From: Shewanella litoralis
Lineage (GTDB): Bacteria; Pseudomonadota; Gammaproteobacteria; Enterobacterales; Shewanellaceae
Length of the DNA stretch: 64,000 nt
Direction of reading: 5' to 3'
Assembly (NCBI RefSeq): GCF_009828585.1
Contig: NZ_WSRZ01000001.1
Span: 361,382-425,381 of the forward strand
Positions within the stretch are counted from its first letter, which is position 1, and every line of letters begins with the position of its first letter. A program made the translations under genes and the position numbers. Shown in pieces: positions 35,382 to 43,910 of the stretch. The notes beneath the pieces were generated by a model. The model saw nothing but the letters and a program-made list of their open reading frames with translations, made no database searches and was not told the DNA's origin.

Positions 35382-36160
35382 AGCCGCTAATTCAATTATG
35401 TTCAGCTTTAATGCTATTAATTTGTAATTTACAACTAAGTCATGCCGAAACTGAAGTCACTGTCGCTCAATCGGTATACAGTAACTCGACGGTATCATTA
35501 ACATATGTGAGCCCACCTCGCTTAGTACAAGTCATTAAAGATAGTTTATCAAATGCACAACTGTCTTCTGAACAATCGAATCCTTTACCCATTTATTGGT
35601 TAGGTGCGGGTTTGTACGATGCCAGTACAGAAGCGGCGTTGCTAACACAGCGACAACAGATACTTAATGCCCTTAAAACACAATATAGTGATATGGGTAA
35701 GCCAGATCATATTCAGGCGTTAAAAACACTAGCGACATGGATTGTAAATAACCAATTTCTTCAACGTGAGTTTATTCCACTTGATTATGATGCGATTCGA
35801 TTAAAAGAAGAGTTAAACCCACTTTTACAGGGAAAATACTTACTCACGCTTCCTCATAAACCTCAAGATGTCTTGGTATTAGGCGCCGTGACTCAAAATG
35901 GCTCACAGCCCTTCGTGGTGAGACAAAATGCGTCGCAATATATTGAGAATGCGATGCCATTAAAAGCATCAAAAAATAGCTTCGCCTGGCTGATTCAACC
36001 CGATGGGGAAATCGTAAAATATCCTATTGCTTATTGGAACCAACAACATATCGATATCGCACCAGGGGCGATTATTTATCTTGATTTTGATGGTGTAAGA
36101 GATAACGAGCCAGCATTAAACCAACAAATTCTAGAGCTTTTAAGACATTGGATACGTTAA
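35378..36160 (+). CDS. yjbG: YjbG/GfcC family periplasmic protein
   Basis: 260 residues, signal peptide about 1-23 (ends SHA). GfcC-like proteins have two ubiquitin-like domains and a helical hairpin; visible family segments are LPIYWLGAGLYD, the FIPLDYDAIR strand, GKYLLTLPHKPQDVLVLGAV and a C-terminal IYLDFDG. It follows yjbF with a 4-base overlap and precedes yjbH by two bases. Role in exopolysaccharide export inferred from the operon. Confidence 0.85.
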   Translation: MKPLIQLCSALMLLICNLQLSHAETEVTVAQSVYSNSTVSLTYVSPPRLVQVIKDSLSNAQLSSEQSNPLPIYWLGAGLYDASTEAALLTQRQQILNALKTQYSDMGKPDHIQALKTLATWIVNNQFLQREFIPLDYDAIRLKEELNPLLQGKYLLTLPHKPQDVLVLGAVTQNGSQPFVVRQNASQYIENAMPLKASKNSFAWLIQPDGEIVKYPIAYWNQQHIDIAPGAIIYLDFDGVRDNEPALNQQILELLRHWIR

Positions 36161-36162
36161 CC

Positions 36163-38352
36163 ATGAATCAAGCAAAACAATCTGTCTTTTCTGTTTTAGC
36201 CATTTCATGCATGGTAAGCGGAATGGCTATCAGTACCACAGCGCACAGTGATGAACTATCAACCCCAAAACTGACACCTTCACAATATGATTTCGGTGGC
36301 GTAGGCCTCATTCAAATGCCGACGGGTAGAATGGCAGCTGAAGGCGAATTTAGTGTCACAGGCACCTTTAACGAAGATTATTATCATGGTGCATTATCAC
36401 TGCAGTTATTTCCCTGGTTAGAAACCACTATCCGCTATACCCAAGTACCAGACGTACTCTATAGTGATGATCCAAGCTTTAGCGGTGATACCTATTACAC
36501 CGATAAAGGTATAGACGTTAAGCTGCGCTTATTAGAAGAAAGCTACTGGATACCTGAAACGTCTATTGGCGTTCGCGACATCGGGGGCACTGGCTTATTT
36601 GATAGCGAATATATTGCTATGACTAAAGGCTTTGGCCCTTTTGATGCGACTGTAGGCTTCGGTTGGGGTTATATCGGCAACCGAGGTAATATTAATGGTT
36701 CAAACAAGGCAACATCAGTAGATTGTAATCGTGACACTGGCTTTAAAGGCACTGGTGGAGACGTGGACATTCAACGTTGGTTTAAAGGTTGTAGTGCCAT
36801 TTTTGCCGGTATTGAGTACCAAACACCCTGGGACCCTTTACGCCTAAAAGTGGAATACGATGGTAATGATTATAAATCAGACTTTGCAGCCTTACAGACC
36901 GGTAATGAACTAACACAAGACAGTCCTATCAACTATGGGATGCTATACCGTGTCAGTAATTGGGGCGACTTTAAACTCAGTTATGAGCGTGGTAATACCT
37001 GGACGTTGGGTTTTAGCATGGCGACTAACTTTAATACCTTAAAATCAAACTGGCGCGACACACCAAAGCAACCGATTGAAGATAAGCCTGATTTAGCCGA
37101 CCGCAAAGTCGATTTACCGGAGCTTAACAAGCAATTAGCTTTTGACGCTGGCTATAAAGGCGCCAAAATCTACATCAAAAATGATGAAGTCACCGTTGTT
37201 GCGACGCAAACGAAATACCGTGACAGAAAATATGCTCATGATCATGCTGGCCGAATTCTAGTTAATCATTTTCCACAGGCAAAAACTTTCAAAATCATTG
37301 AAGTTGCGGGCCACTTGCCGACAACGGAAACCCACATTGATGCAAAACAGTTTACCAATGCGGTACAACATAACTACATCAATGCAAAAGTAACAGACAG
37401 TACAACAGTTGTAGAACCGACATTACCCTCTGAAACACCTGATTGGGATACGCCTAATCAATGGAATTATGGTTTTGCGCCAAAACTAAACCAATCTTTT
37501 GGTGGTTCAGAAAACTTTTACTTATTTAATGTCGGCATCAATGGTGGCGCGAGTCGCTGGCTGACTGAGAATATTGAAATCGGCAGTTCGATGTATATCA
37601 ACCTGTTTGATAACTACGATCAGTTTAAATATCAAACGCCGCCCGATGGTACCGATCTTAAACGAGTTAGAACGCTAGTGAGACAGTATGTTTCTGATAC
37701 CACTGTACGTGTTGATAACTTGCAATTAACCTGGCTCGATAAGCTCAGTGAAAATATCTACGCGCAAGCTTATGTCGGTTACCTCGAAATGATGTTTGGT
37801 GGTGTGGGTGGCGAAGTACTCTATCGCCCAATGAATAGTGAATGGGCTTTTGGTGTGGATGCCAATTACGTCAAACAACGCGATCCTGACAACATATTCG
37901 GTTTTTTTAATAAAGAAATAAACTTTGATGCTGATTCAGGGCGTTATTATAGAGCTCAAACAGGCACCTTCACCGGCCACGCCAGTGTTTATTATCAGCC
38001 AAGCTGGTTTGATGATGTGTTGCTTAAAGTCAGTTACGGTCAGTATTTAGCAGAAGATCGTGGTGTGACTGTCGATTTCTCTAAACAATTTGATAGTGGC
38101 GTTATCGTCGGTGCATTTGCCTCTAAAACCAATCTATCAGCAGATGAGTTCGGCGAAGGCAGCTTTACTAAAGGATTCTATATTTCAGTTCCTTTCGATG
38201 CGATTTTACCTACACCAGTATCAAATCGTGGCAGCTTAGCGTGGCAACCATTAACCCGAGATGGCGGTCAAAAACTGGGTCGCAAATTTGAGCTTTATGG
38301 TGGTACAGACGCCAGAGCGCCTTGGTTGAACAAACCAAGTACCGTGAAATAA
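36163..38352 (+). CDS. yjbH: YjbH/GfcD outer-membrane exopolysaccharide protein
   Basis: 729 residues from ATG 36163; an in-frame TTG five codons earlier would overlap yjbG. Signal peptide at about 1-30. The family motif YDFGGVGLIQMPTGRMAAEGEFS is near the mature N-terminus. The protein comprises two barrel-like DUF940 regions (about 45-320 and 430-725) joined by a soluble domain of about 110 residues. It is the largest Yjb component, probably the outer-membrane channel. A strong terminator follows. Confidence 0.88.
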   Translation: MNQAKQSVFSVLAISCMVSGMAISTTAHSDELSTPKLTPSQYDFGGVGLIQMPTGRMAAEGEFSVTGTFNEDYYHGALSLQLFPWLETTIRYTQVPDVLYSDDPSFSGDTYYTDKGIDVKLRLLEESYWIPETSIGVRDIGGTGLFDSEYIAMTKGFGPFDATVGFGWGYIGNRGNINGSNKATSVDCNRDTGFKGTGGDVDIQRWFKGCSAIFAGIEYQTPWDPLRLKVEYDGNDYKSDFAALQTGNELTQDSPINYGMLYRVSNWGDFKLSYERGNTWTLGFSMATNFNTLKSNWRDTPKQPIEDKPDLADRKVDLPELNKQLAFDAGYKGAKIYIKNDEVTVVATQTKYRDRKYAHDHAGRILVNHFPQAKTFKIIEVAGHLPTTETHIDAKQFTNAVQHNYINAKVTDSTTVVEPTLPSETPDWDTPNQWNYGFAPKLNQSFGGSENFYLFNVGINGGASRWLTENIEIGSSMYINLFDNYDQFKYQTPPDGTDLKRVRTLVRQYVSDTTVRVDNLQLTWLDKLSENIYAQAYVGYLEMMFGGVGGEVLYRPMNSEWAFGVDANYVKQRDPDNIFGFFNKEINFDADSGRYYRAQTGTFTGHASVYYQPSWFDDVLLKVSYGQYLAEDRGVTVDFSKQFDSGVIVGAFASKTNLSADEFGEGSFTKGFYISVPFDAILPTPVSNRGSLAWQPLTRDGGQKLGRKFELYGGTDARAPWLNKPSTVK

Positions 38353-38373
38353 CCAATCTTTACACTTCATAAT

Positions 38374-38406
38374 AAAAAGGCAGAACTTTTACGTTCTGCC
38401 TTTTTT
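38374..38406 (+). terminator. Rho-independent terminator of the yjb operon
   Basis: AAAAAGGCAGAAC-TTTTAC-GTTCTGCC followed by TTTTTT, 22 bases after the yjbH stop. Confidence 0.9.
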
Positions 38407-38439
38407 ATATCTTTTCTGAATCATCGTTTCTTTTCAATA

Positions 38440-38601
38440 ATACCAATCAGGATAAATAAGTGCTCAGAGATTGCGTAGGCTAAATTGCTTAGAATAAGGC
38501 AGAAATTGCAGTGAGCTAGTTGTTCTACCTTCAAAATTTCTAACGACGTTATAAGCAATTTTAACCAGTAAGAATGATCACATTTTTGTGCTGATTGGTA
38601 T
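38440..38601. mobile_element. 162-bp MITE-like palindromic element
   Basis: Exact 11-base terminal inverted repeats ATACCAATCAG (38440-38450) and CTGATTGGTAT (38591-38601). Inside, AAATTGCTTA pairs with TAAGCAATTT around a core containing AGTTGTTCT. It has no coding capacity. It ends two bases from the stop codon of the adjacent leftward gene. Sequences of this look recur in marine Alteromonadales genomes, as I remember. Confidence 0.78.
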
Positions 38602-38603
38602 AA

Positions 38604-39677
38604 CTAGGACTTATCGTATTTCTCAATATAATCCACGATTCTCTCCGATGCCAAGCCATCGGTCGGTCCAACGTGCTCCTGAGTATATTGCAGCCTATTG
38701 GCTTGATATGCCTGAGGGTTAGCTAGCTGCTCAGGAATAGCTTTGATTAGCGACTTATATTTTTCTACATGCAGCCCAATACCGTTATACAGCACATTAT
38801 CTTTACCAAAACGTTTTTCAAATCGATACTTAAAAATACCGCGATAAGACCATTTTAATTTAAAAAAGTTACACACAATCACAGGTCTGTCTACCGCAGC
38901 AAACTCAAACAATGTACTCGACGCCTCACTCAACAAAATGTCTGCGTGTTGAATAAAGGGGAGTAAAGATATGTCGTTTTCATTGGCGACATAAACATTT
39001 GAATATTCTGACCATTTAGCCAATTTAGCTCGTTGGTTAGCATACTGCTTCCTCACCTGAGTTAGCGAATGAGGCTTAATTAGGATGTTATATTCTTTAA
39101 AATCATCGGGCCAATTATCAGGAAAGCACTCTAAAGAGCTTGGATTAAACGTCGGTGCATATAAGATGGTTTTTTTACTGGTATCTAAGCCTAATGCTGT
39201 TAAATCTAAGCCCAAATCTTGATGTTTAAATAACGGGTCTAGCTTACAAAATCCCACTTCAATAAAATTATCATTTGGATAATATTGTTTGATTTTTACT
39301 AGCCGCAGAGAGCCTTCTATAAACCTCACTGTCATTGGTGTAATCGATTTATGATAGTACGAAGGCTTAGGCCCAACACCGTGTCCTAATTGCGCCGTTT
39401 TAGAATATTGATGTACGGAATCGAGATGAGGAAATTGATTACCAAAAAATATCCAATCTGGTTTTATCGTCAAATAAACTTGCTCAGCTTCTTGAGTATC
39501 TGTGACCCAAATACACTCGACACCGACTTCATCAAATGTTTTTGCCAGTGCTTCTTGGTCATTTTTATTGCTATAACACACTAATTTTACCGTGTGACCT
39601 CGATGCATTAACTCTTGAATAACTGGCATATACTGGGGTATGTAGTACACATTTAATGTATCGAAAACGATAAACAT
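38604..39677 (-). CDS. CDP-glycerol glycerophosphotransferase-like protein
   Basis: 357 residues with the GT-B-like fold of the TagB/TagF family. The N-terminal half carries FVIFDTLN...IPVIQELMHRGH-type Rossmann sequence. The C-terminal half contains QLGHGVGPKPSYYHKS, the ILYAPTFNPSS strand, KPHSL and ADILLSEASSTLFEFAAVDRP, the family signatures for binding CDP-polyol donors. These enzymes add glycerol- or ribitol-phosphate to a glycan. Length is close to short single-domain members. It is soluble and leads a glycerol-phosphate gene group. The 3' end abuts a MITE-like element. Confidence 0.78.
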   Translation of the reverse strand: MFIVFDTLNVYYIPQYMPVIQELMHRGHTVKLVCYSNKNDQEALAKTFDEVGVECIWVTDTQEAEQVYLTIKPDWIFFGNQFPHLDSVHQYSKTAQLGHGVGPKPSYYHKSITPMTVRFIEGSLRLVKIKQYYPNDNFIEVGFCKLDPLFKHQDLGLDLTALGLDTSKKTILYAPTFNPSSLECFPDNWPDDFKEYNILIKPHSLTQVRKQYANQRAKLAKWSEYSNVYVANENDISLLPFIQHADILLSEASSTLFEFAAVDRPVIVCNFFKLKWSYRGIFKYRFEKRFGKDNVLYNGIGLHVEKYKSLIKAIPEQLANPQAYQANRLQYTQEHVGPTDGLASERIVDYIEKYDKS

Positions 39678-39913
39678 AATACTCTCTTAATCGTTAATAG
39701 ATCGAAAAACAGACTGCCTTGATGCAGCAAAAGTAGATTATAACAACTTAACAACAAATTGTTATCTCTACGAAAGCAACTTATGACCGGCATCTAAAAC
39801 TTGCTATAAGCACATAAATATTAAGATAGCGCTTGAATTATCCTGACTTAGATAGACTCATAGTTTCTGATAAATTAAGATATAAACAAATTTTAGAACG
39901 ATAAAGCCTTACC

Positions 39914-40771
39914 ATGCCACAATCTACTTTACGAAAATTTGATTATCCACAGAGTTTAATTAAGTCATATCACCATTGGCATTTGTTACTCAGACCAGAT
40001 CAACCGACTCTTGGTTCAATGGTTTTAGTATGTAAAGAAGATGTCCACCATTACTCAGGCATTTCAGCAGAAGCGGCTAATGAACAAAAACACATTATTT
40101 CTGATATTGAAAGCGTGTTAAAACACCGGTTTGACTGTCACAAAGTCAATTATCTGATGCTAATGATGGTTGATCCCGCGGTACACTTTCATATCATCCC
40201 GCGATACGAGTTCCCGATAGAGTTTTGTGGTAAAGAATTGACCGACAGTCACTGGCCTAAAGCGCCAAGCTTAGTTGATGAATTACAACTCGACGCCATC
40301 TTTAAAGCAGAACTATTAAAAACCCTAAAAAGTGATTTTGCTGCAATAGAGCCATCAAACAAGCCAACATCAAATAAAATGTACCGCAGAATGTATACCT
40401 CAGGCTGCTTTGATATCTTTCATCAAGGGCATTTAAATATATTAAAAAGTACCAAGGCTTTATGTGACTATCTTATTGTTGGCGTCTCGACAGATGAACT
40501 CATTGAGCAATCTAAAGGACGCCCGCCAATCATTCCATTTGAAGAGCGTATTTCGATTTTAGAAGCCAATCGATATGTTGATGAAGTGATACCTCAAATC
40601 GACAAAGACAAACAAAAAGTCGTAGATGAATACCAAATAGATGCGATTTCAGTAGGTTCAGACTGGAAGGGAAAATACCCTGAAGTGAGCTGTGAGATGG
40701 TCTATTTTGACTACACCCCTAACGTAAGCTCGACCGTATTAAAACAAAAGCTTAATATTACCCCTAAATAA
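39914..40771 (+). CDS. HIT-domain/cytidylyltransferase fusion (TagD-like)
   Basis: 285 residues. Residues 1-125 form a HIT-type nucleotide-hydrolase domain; the triad is altered (AVHFHIIPR instead of HxHxH) but the middle and last His remain. Residues 155-285 are a TagD/RfaE-type nucleotidyltransferase, with YTSGCFDIFHQGHLNIL (the HxGH motif), VGVSTDELI, and SVGSDWKG. It probably makes CDP-glycerol (or a related CDP-polyol) for the two flanking glycerophosphotransferase-like proteins. The fusion with a HIT domain is unusual, and that domain might clear a nucleotide by-product. The substrate is not proven by sequence. Confidence 0.8.
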   Translation: MPQSTLRKFDYPQSLIKSYHHWHLLLRPDQPTLGSMVLVCKEDVHHYSGISAEAANEQKHIISDIESVLKHRFDCHKVNYLMLMMVDPAVHFHIIPRYEFPIEFCGKELTDSHWPKAPSLVDELQLDAIFKAELLKTLKSDFAAIEPSNKPTSNKMYRRMYTSGCFDIFHQGHLNILKSTKALCDYLIVGVSTDELIEQSKGRPPIIPFEERISILEANRYVDEVIPQIDKDKQKVVDEYQIDAISVGSDWKGKYPEVSCEMVYFDYTPNVSSTVLKQKLNITPK

Positions 40772-40800
40772 AGTATCGCCTAATTAGGTCCTTTATTATG

Positions 40801-40829
40801 ATAGAGCGCCACAGATTGTGGCACTCTAT
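40801..40829. terminator. Stem-loop between convergent TagD-like and TagF-like genes
   Basis: ATAGAG-C-GCCAC and GTGGC-A-CTCTAT form an 11-bp stem with one mismatch and a 5-base loop, placed midway between the two 3' ends. Confidence 0.6.
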
Positions 40830-40857
40830 TAACGCGACAAATGTAAACCATCAAACC

Positions 40858-41910
40858 TTATAACTTCCAATAACCTAATGCTTTTCTCATCTTTAAGTTT
40901 CTTATAATATTTAATGGTTTACGCTTTAATCCCTCTAAACCATTGTCGATTAGCTTATCTGTTTCAGCCAATACTCGCTCACTAGAGCAGCCATCACGAT
41001 TTGGGTGCATGCTCTCGCAATAGTGCTCAATCTCTTTGAGTAACGCAGGTGGATAAGCTAATGCTTGCTCAAGAGCTGATTTAATATCATCAACATTGTT
41101 GATATTAATAAGATGCTTACCATCAATTTTATTGTCGAAAGTGACTACGGGCTTACCTTGTAAAAGAAACATGATCAGCACAGAAGAGGTATCACACAAC
41201 ATGACATCAGCCTCTCTCAATAAAGGCAACACATCATCGGTTTCGATAAAAGACAAGTTGTCGTTTTCTAATTGCTTGTACTTTTCAACAATGTCGCGGT
41301 TCATTTTAGGATGAAATTGCACTAACCATCGCCACTGACTGTCTTGAGACAACTGTTTCACTTTGTCATAAACCACTTCGGCACATGAGAATCGCGGCGA
41401 AAATGTAGAACAAAAAAGAATAACAGGCCTATCATCACGCTTTTTTATCACCGAATCATCAGGCTTAAACAAGGGGTCCAATGTTGACCAACCAGTTTCA
41501 ACCACCTTGAAAGTACCATGCTTTTCCGCTAAACGCTGAAACGGCTCAGTAGACTCTGGGCCTTGAGTACAATATAAATCGAAGCAGTGGCGTATGGTAA
41601 AATGGCCATTACGCCCTAAGCCATCAATTTTCACCGTACCAAAACCATGGAATACACTCACCTTAACGCCAGGAATAAAACTCGGTACGATATTGCCCGG
41701 CACAAACACTGCTTGTGGCTGCCACTGAATCGTTTCTTCAATTGTCATCAAGCGAATTTCAGATGGCTTAAGGTATTTGCTGTCAACCTCATTACCTGTA
41801 AGAAACCATCTAACTTCATCCCCACGCGCTAAAATGATCTTTTGCAAAGGCCTTAAAATCGCGTAAGAATAATTTTGTGAAATGTAGAATAAATAGCGTT
41901 TCTTACTCAT
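40858..41910 (-). CDS. CDP-glycerol glycerophosphotransferase-like protein (second)
   Basis: 350 residues, related in architecture to the protein at 38604-39677. Family segments include VSVFHGFGTVKIDGLGRNGHF (pseudo-acceptor loop), FCSTFSPRF, LVQFHPKMN and ADVMLCDTSSVLIMFLLQGKPVVTFDNK. N-terminal YLFYISQNYSYAILRPL is the first Rossmann strand-helix. It likely transfers a glycerol-phosphate or similar unit to lipopolysaccharide or capsule. With its counterpart it flanks the CDP-polyol-forming fusion gene. It lies next to lipopolysaccharide core genes. Confidence 0.78.
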   Translation of the reverse strand: MSKKRYLFYISQNYSYAILRPLQKIILARGDEVRWFLTGNEVDSKYLKPSEIRLMTIEETIQWQPQAVFVPGNIVPSFIPGVKVSVFHGFGTVKIDGLGRNGHFTIRHCFDLYCTQGPESTEPFQRLAEKHGTFKVVETGWSTLDPLFKPDDSVIKKRDDRPVILFCSTFSPRFSCAEVVYDKVKQLSQDSQWRWLVQFHPKMNRDIVEKYKQLENDNLSFIETDDVLPLLREADVMLCDTSSVLIMFLLQGKPVVTFDNKIDGKHLININNVDDIKSALEQALAYPPALLKEIEHYCESMHPNRDGCSSERVLAETDKLIDNGLEGLKRKPLNIIRNLKMRKALGYWKL

Positions 41911-42037
41911 ATAAACTGTTTCCCTTCCACAATACTTAAGCGCAATACTAGGAGTATTTGGGGTTTTTAATAAAATTGAATATCACAGCAAAGCAAAAGT
42001 AACTCTATCAACCGTTACCCTGACTGAGTGTTAATCA

Positions 42038-43081
42038 CTAACTCATGCCATGATCAACCATGAGTTTTTTCATGTTTTTTATCACATCATCAGCCTCTAT
42101 CATCGCCATTAAATGCTCACCCTTTGCGCGAGTTCCCCATTTTACCTCGGCAGAAAACTGCTTGGCGATAACTTGTGGGTAAACACTCACAGTATATTGG
42201 CGAAAGTGATAAGGCCCCGTTCGTCCAGGGTTAGAGTGAGCATACAAGCCAATCACAGGAGTACCTTGAGTCACCGCCATATGCAATGGTCCGGTATCTG
42301 GCGCTAGCACCAAGCTTGCTTGTTTTAGCACGGCTAATAATTGGGTTAAGGTTGTTTTGCCCACTTGATTGTCGAAGGTGTGCTGACTATGCGACTGAAT
42401 AACATCAGCTAGATTTTTTTCAAGCACCGTCGGCCCGCCGCATAACATGACTTTGAATCCTTGCGATATAGCATAATCAGCGGCGGCAGCATAACGCTCA
42501 GGCAACCAGTTGCGCTCCGCTTTACTGGCGGCGGCGCAAATAACTAACACCTTATCATTACCTATAAGCTGAGTAGCAAAGTCTGTATCGGCTTGTGGAA
42601 CAGGAATATGCCAATGTGGGGTTAAATCCGTCACACCAATGGCTTTTGCAAAGCCCATAAAGCCATCTAACACATGCGGCTCAGCGATAGGCTCAACAGC
42701 ATGATTGGTCACCAACCATTGGCCTTCTTTAGCTCGCGCTTTATCAAATCCGACTCTAATACGCGCCTTAATCATCAATGACGCTATTGTCGCTCGCAAT
42801 GCCACTTGCATATGCAACAGCACATCAAAATGTTGGCCTTTTAAATCACTACGTAACTGAGCATAACTGCGCCAACCTTTGGATTTATCGAAAATAACAA
42901 ACTCGATACCCGGTAAATGCTTAAGTAATTGATACTCAACTTTGCCGATCACCCATGTGATGGCTAAATCTGGATAATGCTGTTGAATAGCTTGAACCAT
43001 CGCCACGGCATGACACACATCGCCAATAGCAGACAAACGCAGTAAACATAATGAACGTATCGAACTAAAGTCAGCTTTCAT
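42038..43081 (-). CDS. Glycosyltransferase family 9 (heptosyltransferase) of the lipopolysaccharide core
   Basis: 347 residues, two Rossmann halves typical of GT9. The N-terminus LCLLRLSAIGDVCHAVAMVQ is the heptosyltransferase signature, and the C-terminal donor site is LVLAPDTGPLHMAVTQGTPVIGLYAHSNPGRTGPY. It adds a heptose to the Kdo or inner core at the cytoplasmic face. Whether it is WaaC- or WaaF-like cannot be settled by eye. Divergent from kdkA with 109 bases between, in the core locus with waaA. Confidence 0.87.
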   Translation of the reverse strand: MKADFSSIRSLCLLRLSAIGDVCHAVAMVQAIQQHYPDLAITWVIGKVEYQLLKHLPGIEFVIFDKSKGWRSYAQLRSDLKGQHFDVLLHMQVALRATIASLMIKARIRVGFDKARAKEGQWLVTNHAVEPIAEPHVLDGFMGFAKAIGVTDLTPHWHIPVPQADTDFATQLIGNDKVLVICAAASKAERNWLPERYAAAADYAISQGFKVMLCGGPTVLEKNLADVIQSHSQHTFDNQVGKTTLTQLLAVLKQASLVLAPDTGPLHMAVTQGTPVIGLYAHSNPGRTGPYHFRQYTVSVYPQVIAKQFSAEVKWGTRAKGEHLMAMIEADDVIKNMKKLMVDHGMS

Positions 43082-43190
43082 TGAATATCCAATATGCGTC
43101 AGTGAAAAAGATGGAAGGAATGCAAGTGAGTGATCTTAAGGTATAATGTTATTTCGATCCACAATCAAGCCCGTGCTATTTGATAATTAG

Positions 43191-43910
43191 ATGCAAATAA
43201 AAACTACCCAACAAGGCCATATCGCCTGGTGCGAACCCAGTGCAGCGACTCTAACAGCGCAAGATTTCTCTGTGGATGTTTGGCAAGCCAAAGCCGCAGT
43301 TGTAGGCCAGTCTAAAGGTCGCTACACCACCTGGTTTGTTAAAACAGACTCAGCGCAAACCTGGGTGTTACGCCATTATTGGCGCGGCGGATTGATAGGT
43401 AAATTTAACCGCGACAGTTATCTATACACCGGCCTTAAGCAAACCCGTGCAATGGCGGAATTAGCGATTTTAGAAACGCTTTACCAAGAGGGCTTTGCAG
43501 TACCGAGGCCCATCGCCGCCCATGTTGCACGTTCAGGTTTATGCTACAACGCCGACATTATTATTGAGCATGTTGCTGGCGCAAAAGATTTAGTCGCCTA
43601 TTTAAGCCAACAGTCTATGGATGAGCAACAATGGCATGCACTTGGTCAAACGATTGCTAAATTTCACTTACGTGGCGTGTATCATGCCGATCTTAATGCC
43701 AAAAATGTCTTATTAGCACATGAGCAATTTTATTTAATCGATTTTGACCGCGGCGAGTTACGTCAACCCAACGCAAGCTGGCAACAAGCTAACCTAGACA
43801 GATTATTACGCTCATTTAATAAAGAGCAAGGTAAGCTACCTAGCCTGGCGTTTTCACAGCAATGTTGGCAACAACTACTTGATGGTTACCGGAGTCTACA
43901 CCCTATTTAA
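43191..43910 (+). CDS. kdkA: 3-deoxy-D-manno-octulosonic acid (Kdo) kinase KdkA
   Basis: 239 residues, close to the 241 of the Haemophilus enzyme. It is a small protein-kinase-fold enzyme, with VLRHYWRGGLIGKFNRDSYL (nucleotide lobe), GVYHADLNAKNVLL (catalytic loop) and YLIDFDRGEL (metal site). It phosphorylates the 4-hydroxyl of lipid-A-linked Kdo. Its 3' end overlaps the convergent waaA end by 15 bases, a physical link between Kdo transfer and modification. Confidence 0.92.
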   Translation: MQIKTTQQGHIAWCEPSAATLTAQDFSVDVWQAKAAVVGQSKGRYTTWFVKTDSAQTWVLRHYWRGGLIGKFNRDSYLYTGLKQTRAMAELAILETLYQEGFAVPRPIAAHVARSGLCYNADIIIEHVAGAKDLVAYLSQQSMDEQQWHALGQTIAKFHLRGVYHADLNAKNVLLAHEQFYLIDFDRGELRQPNASWQQANLDRLLRSFNKEQGKLPSLAFSQQCWQQLLDGYRSLHPI

